Shown: positions 16,151 to 25,051, counted from the stretch's first letter. The stretch: DNA of 64,000 bases from JAFGAV01 sp041479055 (GCA_963702835.1 OY969762.1:3038001-3102000); one strand, 5' to 3'. Notes: generated by a model not told the origin, from the sequence alone. Made by a program: numbers and translations.

Positions 16151-16184
16151 TTGACTTCAATTCTTCTTGTAGTGTATTGTAGTG
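16151..16184 (+). promoter_or_regulatory. Promoter with overlapping direct-repeat operator of the CopG/PIN module
   Basis: TTGACT (16151-16156) and TATTGT (16175-16180) are spaced by 18 bp. The octamer TTGTAGTG occurs twice, at 16167-16174 and 16177-16184. The 10-bp period (one helical turn) covers the -10 box, as expected for cooperative binding of a ribbon-helix-helix antitoxin. Confidence 0.55.
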
Positions 16185-16197
16185 ACGGAGGTTGGAC

Positions 16198-16416
16198 ATG
16201 AGGTCTGTATTGTCAATCAGTTTGCCCAAAAACATTTCTTCCGAACTCGAGAGCCTGGCCAAGAAGACCGGCCGAACGAAAAGCGATATTGTGAAAGAAT
16301 CCGTCAGCCTTTACCTTTGGGAGGACCGATTCCGGAAAACGCAGAAAAGACTCATCGGCCAGGCCAAAAAGAAAGGCATCGTGACCGAAGAAGATGTTTT
16401 TAAGGCAGTATCGTGA
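16198..16416 (+). CDS. CopG-family ribbon-helix-helix antitoxin
   Basis: The protein has 72 residues from the ATG at 16198, six bases after GGAGG; a TTG two codons upstream is less likely. The N-terminus 'RSVLSISLPKNISSELESLAKKTGRTKSDIVKESVSLYL' is a typical RHH fold: one DNA-contacting strand, then two helices. The C-terminal tail (about 45-72) would wrap the toxin. The stop overlaps the GTG start of the PIN gene. It should repress its own promoter at the paired octamers upstream. Confidence 0.82.
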   Translation: MRSVLSISLPKNISSELESLAKKTGRTKSDIVKESVSLYLWEDRFRKTQKRLIGQAKKKGIVTEEDVFKAVS

Positions 16417-16817
16417 AGGCTGTTTTTGACACGAATGTCTTAGTCGCTGCTTTGATCACGGAGGGCCTCTGCGGAAGATTGTTGATCAGGGGACGCAAAA
16501 GGCAGTTCGAGCTGATTCTATGCCCCCACATCCTTGAAGAATTTCAAAAGATTCTCACCTCAAAATTCTCACTGAGCAGGAGCGAGACAGGTGAGGCATT
16601 GGCGCTTGTTTCAGAAGCGGCAAGCAGCATAGTTCACCCTGTTGAACGCGTCTCCGGCATTTGCCGAGATCCAAGCGATGATAAGGTCTTAACTTGTGCC
16701 CTGGCGGCCAAGTCGGATTATTTGGTAAGCGGAGATGCCGATTTGCTTGAATTAAAAACATTCAGGGGGATAAAGATCGTTAAGCCCAAAGAGTTTGAAA
16801 TGCTTTTCCTTGATTAA
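16413..16817 (+). CDS. PIN-domain ribonuclease toxin (COG1569 type)
   Basis: The protein has 134 residues and starts at a GTG overlapping the antitoxin stop. PIN-fold acidic residues are visible: 'FDTNVLVAAL' (Asp6), Glu in 'ILEEFQKIL', 'CRDPSDDKVLTCALAAKSDYLVSGDADLL' with Asp residues of the second half-site. This is the pattern of PIN toxins of the COG1569 family, which cut tRNA or other RNA until neutralised by the partner. The length is normal for the family and no residue seems lost, so the module is probably functional. It lies in GC-rich chromosome, not in the island. Confidence 0.85.
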   Translation: MKAVFDTNVLVAALITEGLCGRLLIRGRKRQFELILCPHILEEFQKILTSKFSLSRSETGEALALVSEAASSIVHPVERVSGICRDPSDDKVLTCALAAKSDYLVSGDADLLELKTFRGIKIVKPKEFEMLFLD

Positions 16818-16910
16818 GCGGTCGTCGATTTTGTGATGGGCCGACGGGGATGAAAAGACAGCCGGCGGGGGCGAAGAAAAATCGAAGGGGCGGCGGAAAG
16901 CGGGCCTGCC

Positions 16911-18131
16911 TTGAATGAAACGGATCAGGCCTTGAAGCGCCGCACTCTGCTCCTGCTGGCCCTGGCCGAATGGCTGGGTATGTCGGTGTGGTTCTCGGCC
17001 TCGGCGGTCGTCCCTGAGCTCACCCGGGCCTGGAAGCTGAGCGCCTCAAGCCAAGCCTGGCTGACCATGTCGGTTCAGCTCGGGTTTGTGATCGGAGCCT
17101 TCGGCTCGGCCTTGCTGAACCTGGCCGACCGGGTCCCCAGCCGCCGGCTGTTCGCCGCTTCGTCGCTGCTGGCCGGAGCCGGCACGGCCCTTATCCCCGC
17201 CCTGGCCGCAGGCCCGGGAGCGGCAATCATACTCCGCTTTATCACCGGGCTTTTTCTGGCCGGCGTCTACCCAGTGGGTATGAAGATCATGGCCACTTGG
17301 ACACGGGAGGACCGCGGCTGGGGCATAGGCCTGCTGGTAGGGGCGCTCACGGTGGGTTCCGCCTCTCCCCATCTCATCAACGCTTTGGGCGGCGTCAGCC
17401 ATTGGAGGCTTGCGCTCTTTGCTGCGGCCGGGCTATCCATGTTGGGAGGAGTCCTGGCCGCTCTGTTCATTAAGGAAGGGCCCTATCGGGCTGCCGCACC
17501 CCGCTTTAACTGGAAATACGCTGGAGAAGTCTGGAAAGATCGGGGGCTGACGCTGGTGAACCTGGGGTATTTCGGCCATATGTGGGAACTCTATGCCATG
17601 TGGACCTGGGTGCCGGTCTTCCTGCTGTCGAGCTTCGCCCGGGCCGGCCTCAACAGCGCCCGCTGGGCCGCGCTGGCCTCTTTCGCCGTCATCGCTGCCG
17701 GCGGAGCCGGAAGCCTGGCGGCCGGCCGGCTGGCCGACTCTTTCGGACGCACTCGGGTCACCATGGCCTCTCTGGCCGTGAGCGGATTCTGCTGCCTGGC
17801 CGTGGGAGGGCTTTACGGCCGGAGCCCGGTCTTGCTCTTTCTCGTCTGCTTGGTCTGGGGGTTCGCCGTGGTGGCCGATTCCGCCCAATTCTCGGCCGGG
17901 GCGAGCGAGCTCTGTCCGGCGGAGCGCACCGGAACCGCCCTGACCCTGCAGACCAGCCTGGGCTTCTTGTTGACCATGGTGACAATCCGACTTATTCCCT
18001 CGCTCGAAGGGCTCCTCACCTGGCGCTGGGCCTTCGCTTTCCTGGCCGTCGGGCCGGCCTTCGGGCTGTGGGCCATGGCCCGCTTGCGGCGCCTGCCGGA
18101 TTCCGCTCGGATGGCCTGCGGCCGGCGCTGA
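16911..18131 (+). CDS. MFS transporter
   Basis: The protein has 406 residues with about twelve membrane segments. The first begins at 'RTLLLLALAEWLGMSVWFSASAVVPEL', a sequence common at the start of cyanate/nitrate-type MFS carriers. The loop 2-3 signature is degenerate ('ALLNLADRVPSRRLFA'), and the matching loop 8-9 reads 'AAGRLADSFGRTRVTM'. The start appears to be TTG at 16911, since no other in-frame start precedes the first membrane segment. No ligand can be assigned. It follows the PIN gene by 93 bp and stands alone. Confidence 0.8.
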   Translation: MNETDQALKRRTLLLLALAEWLGMSVWFSASAVVPELTRAWKLSASSQAWLTMSVQLGFVIGAFGSALLNLADRVPSRRLFAASSLLAGAGTALIPALAAGPGAAIILRFITGLFLAGVYPVGMKIMATWTREDRGWGIGLLVGALTVGSASPHLINALGGVSHWRLALFAAAGLSMLGGVLAALFIKEGPYRAAAPRFNWKYAGEVWKDRGLTLVNLGYFGHMWELYAMWTWVPVFLLSSFARAGLNSARWAALASFAVIAAGGAGSLAAGRLADSFGRTRVTMASLAVSGFCCLAVGGLYGRSPVLLFLVCLVWGFAVVADSAQFSAGASELCPAERTGTALTLQTSLGFLLTMVTIRLIPSLEGLLTWRWAFAFLAVGPAFGLWAMARLRRLPDSARMACGRR

Positions 18132-18220
18132 CCGCGTCGGCCTTAAGCCGGTTGTTTAGACGGGACTCGAATTTTCTCTTGCAAACAAGGCGGCGACAGC
18201 GGAGGGCCGGTGAATTTTTA

Positions 18221-18249
18221 TTGAAATATCGACCCGGACTTATTATGAT
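18221..18249 (+). promoter_or_regulatory. Sigma-70-type promoter before the membrane-protein gene
   Basis: TTGAAA (18221-18226) and TATGAT (18244-18249) are spaced by 17 bp, 87 bp upstream of the ATG at 18336, which itself follows AAAAGGAGAGGGAG. Confidence 0.5.
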
Positions 18250-18335
18250 TCTCCTCAGGCCGGCGTTATCTTCTTGATGCAGCAGGGTGCGTAGGGCGGC
18301 CGGCTTTATCCTAAAAAAAAGGAGAGGGAGCCAGC

Positions 18336-19673
18336 ATGCTTAACCAATTCGTCGATCATTTCAAAACCAAAGAGTACGGGTTCAACTTCTTTCCGGCCCT
18401 TGGCCTGCTCGTCGGCGCAATGCTGGCGGTTGGTATTCGATTGCTGTTTTTTTTCGTCGAAGATGTCGTCAAGGGGCATCACACCTTCTGGACCGCCCAT
18501 TTTTTCAGCGGGGCGTCGATATTCTATCCTCTCTTCTTAGGTGTGTTGTTAGTCCTCATCTGTCATCTGGTGAAGAATGACATCGCCTTTATCGTTTTTA
18601 TCAGCCTAGCTTATACGATTGTCTGCATCCTCCTCCGCTGGGTCTCCTGGGTGACCTTCAGCTATCCGGCTGCGCTTTATAGGGAGAGGTCGATGGCCAA
18701 GTTCGTCCTCAATGTCGACGCCATCATCGGCACTTTTATCTATGCTTTGGGGCTGGCCTTGGCCATCTATCTCCTGTACCTGATTTTTAAGCGTCTTGAT
18801 TATGCCCTGCTCATCGGGTTTCCGATGGGGGAAGTGATTGCCCAGTTCTATTATATTTTTCGGAGTGTCGTGGCCGGCGGCAAACCCTATTTGGAGCTCG
18901 ATTATTACACCCTGTATCTGATCGAAGGTGCGCTGACGGGTTTCTTTTTCTATCTGGGATATATTCTCTTCAGGAGAGGACGGGGCTGGCGCTTGGCCGG
19001 CCAGGAGTTCTGCCGAACCGGAGAGGAAACCGCTCCTCGAACGAATCATCTCCCTATAAAATTCTACTTCGGTCTTCTCCTGGCCGCCGCTATCCTGGAG
19101 CTGCTCCCTTTTATGATCATCATGACCAGGGTGAACAGCGTGCGCGTGGGTATTGAATTGTCTCGAGCGGAATCGGCTATGGCGTCGGGCGCGTTTTCCG
19201 GAATGTTGAATGTAAGTTGGGTAATCGCCGCTTTAGTGCTGTCTACGATCTTAGTGCTCTTCAGTGCTGTGATCTCCCTCTTCTTTATCTACAAAATGTG
19301 GACGGCCCTCCAGGACGGCCGGGCCGGCACCTCGCCTTTGACGGCCGCCCTCTTGCTCCTCGTCCCCGGGTTTAACCTCTACTGGGTATTCAAGGTCTAT
19401 TACGGATTCGCCCAGGAGTATAACGCCCTGGCCGACCGTCATCAATTGAACATCCCCAGGTTGCCCACCGGCTTGTACCTGACCCTGAGCATCTTGGCCG
19501 TTCTCGATGTCGTCGCCCTATTCCTGTCTGGGGTGGATATTTCCATTTCGATCATCGTCTCCGTCCTTCATGTCTCTATCAGCCTGGCCGTGGTGTACCT
19601 GACCTGTCAGGCGGTCAACCGCATCCCCGCCGAGATCTACCAGCGGCCGCAGGCCACTCGGCCGGGTGGGTAA
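18336..19673 (+). CDS. Polytopic membrane protein of unknown function
   Basis: The protein has 445 residues and about ten hydrophobic segments. Two clusters are separated by a soluble linker near 220-240 ('RRGRGWRLAGQEFCRTGEETAPRTN'). The C-terminal part contains 'FFIYKMWTALQDGRAGTSPLTAALLLLVPGFNLYWVFKVYYGFAQEYN', a pattern I associate with small DUF4234/DUF4328-like membrane domains, but I cannot assign a family with certainty. No enzyme or transport motif is visible. It has its own promoter at 18221-18249 and is followed 42 bp later by the unknown tandem-repeat gene. Confidence 0.65.
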   Translation: MLNQFVDHFKTKEYGFNFFPALGLLVGAMLAVGIRLLFFFVEDVVKGHHTFWTAHFFSGASIFYPLFLGVLLVLICHLVKNDIAFIVFISLAYTIVCILLRWVSWVTFSYPAALYRERSMAKFVLNVDAIIGTFIYALGLALAIYLLYLIFKRLDYALLIGFPMGEVIAQFYYIFRSVVAGGKPYLELDYYTLYLIEGALTGFFFYLGYILFRRGRGWRLAGQEFCRTGEETAPRTNHLPIKFYFGLLLAAAILELLPFMIIMTRVNSVRVGIELSRAESAMASGAFSGMLNVSWVIAALVLSTILVLFSAVISLFFIYKMWTALQDGRAGTSPLTAALLLLVPGFNLYWVFKVYYGFAQEYNALADRHQLNIPRLPTGLYLTLSILAVLDVVALFLSGVDISISIIVSVLHVSISLAVVYLTCQAVNRIPAEIYQRPQATRPGG

Positions 19674-19715
19674 TCTTTATTGTTTGACCGGAGGGTTTGA
19701 GAAGGAAATACATTA

Positions 19716-20429
19716 GTGAAAAAACCTTATGTCAAGAAAATTGCCGTCATTTCCAAATTCGCGGTCTGGCTGGTGGAAGGCCAATACGTCCGGACCAAGA
19801 TGGACGAGGAGTTCACCAACTTCGGACAGCACTACCGCTTCCGCTTCATCCCCCGGAATGAATTCTGGATCGACCACCTCCACGGGCCGGGAGAGGCGCA
19901 TTTTTTCATCGACCATTTGCTGATCGAGAACAGGCTTATGGCCGAGGGGATAGGCTATGACCAGGCCCTGGGCAGAGCGGACCGGGCCGAGCTCAAGGAA
20001 AGACACAAGGTGGACTTTATCCGCCGGCACCATACGGCCGGCCAGCCCCCCCCCGACACGATCCACCGGGTCCATAAGACACTTCTGCGGAGCTACAGCC
20101 GTGACCTTCGGGTGTGGATCATCAGCGGCGAACTGGTCCGCGACCTGTACTTTATTGATTTCACGGAGGGCGGGCATGACAAGGTCTATCGTTTTGTGCC
20201 GGCCGGCGAGGTCTGGCTGGATGACGACCTCACGCGGACGGAAAGGCCGTTCGTCCTCCTGCACGAGGTCCATGAGCGACGCCTCATGGCCGGGGGCCTG
20301 GACTATCCCCATGCCCACCGGTCGGCCAGCCACCTGGAATATTTCTGCCGCCATCATCCCCGCCAATTGAAAAAGAAGCTGGCTGAGGAGCTCCGGCAGA
20401 ATCGCGGCCTGGCGAAGGAGAAAATATGA
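19716..20429 (+). CDS. Unknown protein made of two repeats of a His/Glu-rich domain
   Basis: The protein has 237 residues and starts at a GTG behind AAGGA. Residues about 14-98 and 130-215 are two copies of one domain. Shared pattern: VW, a GQYVR/GELVR step, FT..G, RF.P..E.W.D, then 'HLLIENRLMAEGIGYDQA' in copy 1 and 'HEVHERRLMAGGLDYPHA' in copy 2, closing in A...E. The H-x3-E-x-RLM core with extra His and Asp suggests a metal site, but I do not recognise a named family and assign no activity. There is no signal peptide, so it is cytoplasmic. The stop overlaps the start of the aldo/keto reductase gene (ATGA), which implies joint expression. Confidence 0.7.
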   Translation: MKKPYVKKIAVISKFAVWLVEGQYVRTKMDEEFTNFGQHYRFRFIPRNEFWIDHLHGPGEAHFFIDHLLIENRLMAEGIGYDQALGRADRAELKERHKVDFIRRHHTAGQPPPDTIHRVHKTLLRSYSRDLRVWIISGELVRDLYFIDFTEGGHDKVYRFVPAGEVWLDDDLTRTERPFVLLHEVHERRLMAGGLDYPHAHRSASHLEYFCRHHPRQLKKKLAEELRQNRGLAKEKI

Positions 20430-21766
20430 CTATCAGGAAATATCTGGGACGACGAGAGTTCTTGAATTCATCTCTCCGCGGGCTGGCGGGCGCGGCCGGC
20501 CTGGCCGCCGGCGCGAAACGGGTGAGCGGTCAGGCAACCTCGCCGGCGGCCCCTCAAGCAGCCGCAACCCAGGAGCCGCCCAAGGTCAAGGGGTTCCGCA
20601 CCCTGGGCCGGACCGGGTTCCGGGTCTCGGATATCGGCACCGGATCTATCTACGACCAGGGTGTGCTGCGAGCCATGCTGGAGGCGGGCGTCAATTATAT
20701 CGATACCGCCGAAAGCTACCCCGGCCACCACCGCCTCGTCGGCGGAGCCATTAAAGGGCTCGACCGCAAATCGCTGTTCATCTCCACTAAAATGCTGATG
20801 GATGAGGGAGATATCAGCCGTGAAGGGCTCCTCAAGCGCGCGCGTAAAGGCCTGGAGGACTTGGGCACCGACTACGTAGACTGTCTGATGATGCACCTGC
20901 CGGAAAAGATCGAGACGCTCGGCCTGGACAGCTTCCATCAGGCCATGAGCCAGCTGAAGACCGAAGGAAGGCTGCGGTTCGTGGGCGTCTCCCACCATGG
21001 TTCATTCTGGTTCCGCGACCCGGAGACGGCCATGGATAGGGTCCTCCTGGCCGCCGCCGAGGACGGCCGCTTCGACGTTTTCCTTTTCGCCTACAACTTC
21101 CTCCAGATGGACGGCGGCCAGCGCGTCCTGGACGCTTGCCGCCGCAAGAACATCGGCGCGGCCCTGATGAAGACCAAGCCGGTCATCACTTACTACTCCC
21201 TCAAATCGCGCATCGAGGCCCTGGAGAAGGCAGGGAAGTCCGTGGACCCGCTCTTCCGGGAAGGGCTGCAGCGCTACAAGGAGAAGGCGGACAAAGCCGA
21301 GGAGTTCATCGCCAAGCACGGTCTGAAGAACCCCGAGGAGATCAAGGAAGCCTCCGTCCGTTTCGTCCTGGACAATCCCGATGTGCATACCGTCTGCTGC
21401 TCGGCCCGGACCTTTGACGAGGCAGAGCGGTTTGTCCGGTTGTCCGGGGCCCGGTTGAGCGATGGGGACAAGGCCAAGCTGGCTGCCTACCGGGAAAGCT
21501 GCGGCCAACTCTACTGCCGCCATGCCTGCGGCCTGTGCGAACCGAGCTGTCCGCAGGGCGTCCCGGTCAACACCATCATGCGCTACAACCACTATTTCGA
21601 GACTCAGGGCCGGGAAAAATATGCCATGTCCCTCTACGCGGCCATCCCCGGTTCCCGCGCCGAGGTTTGCCACTCCTGTCCCGGGCATTGCGAGCCGGCC
21701 TGCCCCTACGGCGTTCCCATCCAAGGAATGCTGCTATTGGCTCACGGTCAATTAAGTTTTACCTGA
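20426..21766 (+). CDS. Tat-exported aldo/keto reductase with cysteine-rich iron-sulfur tail
   Basis: The protein has 446 residues. The N-terminus has a twin-arginine signal (GRREFLNSSLRGLAGAAGLAAG). The AKR barrel begins at 'FRTLGRTGFRVSDIG' and keeps the catalytic tetrad: Asp and Tyr in 'YIDTAESYPGHH', Lys in 'LFISTKM' and His in 'LMMHLPEK'. The C-terminus holds two cysteine clusters, 'CRHACGLCEPSCPQGVPV' and 'CHSCPGHCEPACPYGVPI', like the ferredoxin-type domain of COG1453 reductases. Tat export fits a protein folded with cofactors in the cytoplasm. The substrate is unknown. It is translationally coupled to the upstream repeat protein. Confidence 0.85.
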   Translation: MTIRKYLGRREFLNSSLRGLAGAAGLAAGAKRVSGQATSPAAPQAAATQEPPKVKGFRTLGRTGFRVSDIGTGSIYDQGVLRAMLEAGVNYIDTAESYPGHHRLVGGAIKGLDRKSLFISTKMLMDEGDISREGLLKRARKGLEDLGTDYVDCLMMHLPEKIETLGLDSFHQAMSQLKTEGRLRFVGVSHHGSFWFRDPETAMDRVLLAAAEDGRFDVFLFAYNFLQMDGGQRVLDACRRKNIGAALMKTKPVITYYSLKSRIEALEKAGKSVDPLFREGLQRYKEKADKAEEFIAKHGLKNPEEIKEASVRFVLDNPDVHTVCCSARTFDEAERFVRLSGARLSDGDKAKLAAYRESCGQLYCRHACGLCEPSCPQGVPVNTIMRYNHYFETQGREKYAMSLYAAIPGSRAEVCHSCPGHCEPACPYGVPIQGMLLLAHGQLSFT

Positions 21767-21884
21767 TCTTGGTTTGAATCAAATATTTGGATGATATATC
21801 CACATTTTTGGATAATTTGCTCGACAGAGAAAAAATTTCAGTTTTATATTACTTAATTTAAATAAATTAAGATAATTTTATACC

Positions 21885-21900
21885 TGGCATAATTTTTGCT
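21885..21900 (+). promoter_or_regulatory. Sigma-54 (-24/-12) promoter upstream of the TonB receptor
   Basis: TGGCATAATTTTTGCT matches the RpoN consensus: GG at 21886-21887 and GC at 21898-21899 with 10 bp between. It lies in an AT-rich 284-bp gap (21767-22050) otherwise without genes. Transcription would start near 21911, leaving a leader of about 140 nt. Confidence 0.65.
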
Positions 21901-22050
21901 TATTATAATGAAATAGTGGCTTATCTTTTTTCTTTATTAAACAAATAGGGGGGTGAGATATAACGTAAAATACTGTTCTAAATGACAATGGGGGTGGAAA
22001 GCTTGTCTTTCCAGGGAATGGTTTTTGAGATCTCCAAAGGAGGATTCAAA

Positions 22051-24906
22051 TTGAGCAAGAAAATCCTCATTAGCTTGGGAGTTCTCCTGCTTTTATCATC
22101 TTTGGCCTACTCCCAAGTGCGAACAGGAAACATCTACGGCACTGTTGTGGACAAGGAGGGCATGGTTCTGCCCGGCGTGGCCATCAAGCTAACCGGCAGC
22201 CGGGTCAGCCTGCTGACGGCGGTGACGACAACCGCCGGCAATTTCCGCTTCCTGTCCATCGCTCCCGGCAGCGACTACAAGCTGGTCTTTGAGCTGGCCG
22301 GCTTCAAGACCTTCATCCGCGACAACCTCGAAGTCGCTATCGGCGTGAACCTGGACCTCAAGATCGTCATGCAGCAAGGACAGCTCGAGGAAGAGGTCAC
22401 CGTCACGGCCCAGACGCCGATTGTGGACCCCAAAAAGACAACGGTCCAGAGCAACGTCAGCCGTGAGACGATGCAGACGCTGCCCTCGGCCCGCGACCCC
22501 TGGGTCATTCTGGAGTGGGCCCCCGGCGTCCTAGTAGACCGGGAGAACGTCGGCGGCAATGAATCCGGCCAGCAATCCAACTTCCTGGGCCGGGGCGACA
22601 GCGGCAACAACGCCCAGTGGAACATCGACGGCGTCAACATCTCCGACCCGGCCGCCGTGGGCGCCTCGCCCATGTACTTCGACTTCGACATGTTTGAAGA
22701 GATGAACGTCCAGACCGCGGCCAACGACGTGACGGCCGTCACCGGCGGCATCAACATCAACTTCGTCACGCCCCGCGGCGGGAACAAGTTCACCGGCGGC
22801 GCCCGCTTCTACCTCACCGATAAATCAACCCAGTCGGACAATACGCCCAGCGCGCTGAAGGACATTCAACTGGCCGGCAACAAGATTAACAACATCTACG
22901 ACTACGGGTTCAACGTGGGCGGCCCGATCTTCAAGGACAAGCTGTGGTTCTGGGGGTCCTACGGAATCCAGAACATCAAGCAGACCACCGTCACCGGAAA
23001 CTCGGACAACACCGACCTGACCACCTACAACTTCAAGCTCAACGGCCAGTTCGGCCGGCAGAGGTTGGAAGGCTATTTCGTCTTCAGCGACAAAAACAAG
23101 GACGGCCGGACCAGGACGGGCGGCTACCTGGATGCGCCGGAAGCCACCTACAAACAGACCGGGCCCAGCTTTGTCTATAAGCTACAGGACGAGATCACCT
23201 TCAGCCAGAACTTCTTCCTTTCGGCCAAGGCCAGCTATGTCCCGATGGAGTTCGAGCTTGCCCCCAAGGGCGGAACGGACAAGATCATCTATCAGGATTA
23301 TATCCTCAACAAGCGCTGGAACACCGGGGATTATTATAAGACCAATCGGCCCATTATGTATGGCGACCTCACCGCCGACACCTATATGGAGAACTTCCTG
23401 GGCGCCAACCATGAATGGAAGTTCGGAGTCGAGTATAAAAATGCCATGGTGGATTCCCTGTCCACCTACAGCGGCGGCTTTGCCAGGCTGGCCAACGGCG
23501 TCCCCTACCAGTTCCGCTTTTACAACAACCAACCCGAAAACTTCTACGCCAACCGGATTTCCGCTTACGTGCAGGACAGTATCGATATCGGCAAGCTGAC
23601 CGTAAACCTGGGCCTGCGCTACGACCGCCAGTGGGGCGGCATCCGGGAAAGCACCGCCCAGGCGACCAACTCCGCCTTGATGAGCGACATCGGCGGAGTG
23701 AATTACAACTGGCCGGCGGTAACCCAGGCTGCCGGTGATTTTTCCTTCACCTGGAACATGATTTCGCCTAGGATCAGCCTGATCTACGACCTATTCGGCA
23801 ACGGTAAAACCCTGCTCAAGGCCAGCTTCTCGATCTACGGCTCCCAGTTCGACGCTACGGCCGCTTATGTCATGTTCTTCAATTATGCCTATTACAGGTT
23901 CGATTGGAATGATACTAACGGCGACAAGCAGGTCCAGGCCGGAGAGTTGACCTATAATAGAACGGTGGACCTCACCAGCAGTTCTCCCCTCACTAAAAGC
24001 ATAATCGGTGACTATTTCGACAAGAGCGTGTCCCCGGAAAAGACCATGGAGATCCTGGTCGGCGTCGAGCACGAGCTTTCCGCGGACCTCGGCGTGGGCC
24101 TCAACTTCCAGTACCGCAAGATGTACGATTTCAACTGGAACAAGCTGCTGGTTTATGACTACCTCAACGGCAGCGCCATCCGCCAGGCCGAGCACAGCGA
24201 CTGGGCAGTGGCCGGGACGATCGGCGGCCAGACCTACTGGGACCTCGACCCCGACAAGGTCGGATACACATATACCAACTACATGACCAAGCAGCCCGAC
24301 TTCTATCAGACCTACTGGGCCCTGGAGTTCAACTTCAAGAAGAGATTGACCAACAAGTGGATGATGGACGCCTCCTTCACCTACCAGGACCAGAGAGCCT
24401 ATTATCCCTCCGTGAACAGCTTCCAGGACCCCACCGATCACCTGCCCGTGGATAAGCTCAACGGACAGCCGTACGCCTACCAGGCCTCCGGCAGCGGCTC
24501 TTCCAACGTCTTTATGAACGCCCGCTGGATGCTTAAGCTGGGCGGCCTCTACGAGCTGCCCTACGGGTTCAGCGTCAGCGGCACGGTCTCGGCGCGCGAA
24601 GGCTTCGTCAGCCCCGCCTATTATGAGGATTCCAGCTACTCTAACTATAATGGTGACTTTCCCACGGCTGCATCCTTATCAGACTCGCGCAGAGACCCGA
24701 ACATGTACCTGGTCAACCTGAGGCTGGAAAAGAAATTCGCCATCGGCAGCTTCGGGAACATCTACCTCAGCGTGGACGGCTTCAACATCTTCAACACCAA
24801 TGTTCAGCTCGCTCGCGTGCGGAACCTGTCTGCTGACAACTATAATCAGACCCTGGCCATCATGAGTCCCAGGATCTTCCGCTTGGGAGTCCGGCTCGAG
24901 TTCTAG
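22051..24906 (+). CDS. TonB-dependent receptor with N-terminal carboxypeptidase-regulatory domain (Oar-like)
   Basis: I place the start at TTG 22051, seven bases after AAAGGAGG and at the beginning of a signal peptide (ILISLGVLLLLSSLAYSQ); an ATG at 21982 lacks a ribosome site. That gives 951 residues. A carboxypeptidase-regulatory-like beta sandwich ('GNIYGTVVDKEGMVLPGV') is followed by the plug domain ('NAQWNIDGVNISDPA', 'TGGININFVTPRGGNKFTGG'). A long barrel then ends in RIFRLGVRLEF, with terminal Phe. No TonB box can be assigned with confidence. Receptors of this kind import large or oligomeric substrates across the outer membrane. A sigma-54-type promoter precedes it and a strong terminator follows. 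Confidence 0.9.
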   Translation: MSKKILISLGVLLLLSSLAYSQVRTGNIYGTVVDKEGMVLPGVAIKLTGSRVSLLTAVTTTAGNFRFLSIAPGSDYKLVFELAGFKTFIRDNLEVAIGVNLDLKIVMQQGQLEEEVTVTAQTPIVDPKKTTVQSNVSRETMQTLPSARDPWVILEWAPGVLVDRENVGGNESGQQSNFLGRGDSGNNAQWNIDGVNISDPAAVGASPMYFDFDMFEEMNVQTAANDVTAVTGGININFVTPRGGNKFTGGARFYLTDKSTQSDNTPSALKDIQLAGNKINNIYDYGFNVGGPIFKDKLWFWGSYGIQNIKQTTVTGNSDNTDLTTYNFKLNGQFGRQRLEGYFVFSDKNKDGRTRTGGYLDAPEATYKQTGPSFVYKLQDEITFSQNFFLSAKASYVPMEFELAPKGGTDKIIYQDYILNKRWNTGDYYKTNRPIMYGDLTADTYMENFLGANHEWKFGVEYKNAMVDSLSTYSGGFARLANGVPYQFRFYNNQPENFYANRISAYVQDSIDIGKLTVNLGLRYDRQWGGIRESTAQATNSALMSDIGGVNYNWPAVTQAAGDFSFTWNMISPRISLIYDLFGNGKTLLKASFSIYGSQFDATAAYVMFFNYAYYRFDWNDTNGDKQVQAGELTYNRTVDLTSSSPLTKSIIGDYFDKSVSPEKTMEILVGVEHELSADLGVGLNFQYRKMYDFNWNKLLVYDYLNGSAIRQAEHSDWAVAGTIGGQTYWDLDPDKVGYTYTNYMTKQPDFYQTYWALEFNFKKRLTNKWMMDASFTYQDQRAYYPSVNSFQDPTDHLPVDKLNGQPYAYQASGSGSSNVFMNARWMLKLGGLYELPYGFSVSGTVSAREGFVSPAYYEDSSYSNYNGDFPTAASLSDSRRDPNMYLVNLRLEKKFAIGSFGNIYLSVDGFNIFNTNVQLARVRNLSADNYNQTLAIMSPRIFRLGVRLEF

Positions 24907-24927
24907 TTCCTTCTCGAGTTCTCAGCT

Positions 24928-24966
24928 AAAAAAGCCCTGCCCCCTCCGGGGGCGGGGCTTTTTTTT
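24928..24966 (+). terminator. Strong intrinsic terminator after the TonB receptor gene
   Basis: An A-run leads into AGCCCTGCCCCC, a TCC loop, GGGGGCGGGGCT and eight T residues. The GC-rich stem of about 12 bp with flanking A and T runs could work in both directions. Confidence 0.9.
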
Positions 24967-24996
24967 GCCCGCGGAATTCCCGCCCCCCCGACTTCG

Positions 24997-25025
24997 TTGA
25001 AGTCTAAAACTTATCCGTTTATAAT
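24997..25025 (+). promoter_or_regulatory. Sigma-70-type promoter of the TPR/sulfatase-like operon
   Basis: TTGAAG (24997-25002) and a perfect TATAAT (25020-25025) are spaced by 17 bp, just after the terminator and 26 bp before the ATG at 25052. Confidence 0.7.
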
Positions 25026-25051
25026 GATGTTGTTGAAGCAGGAGCAAGGCT

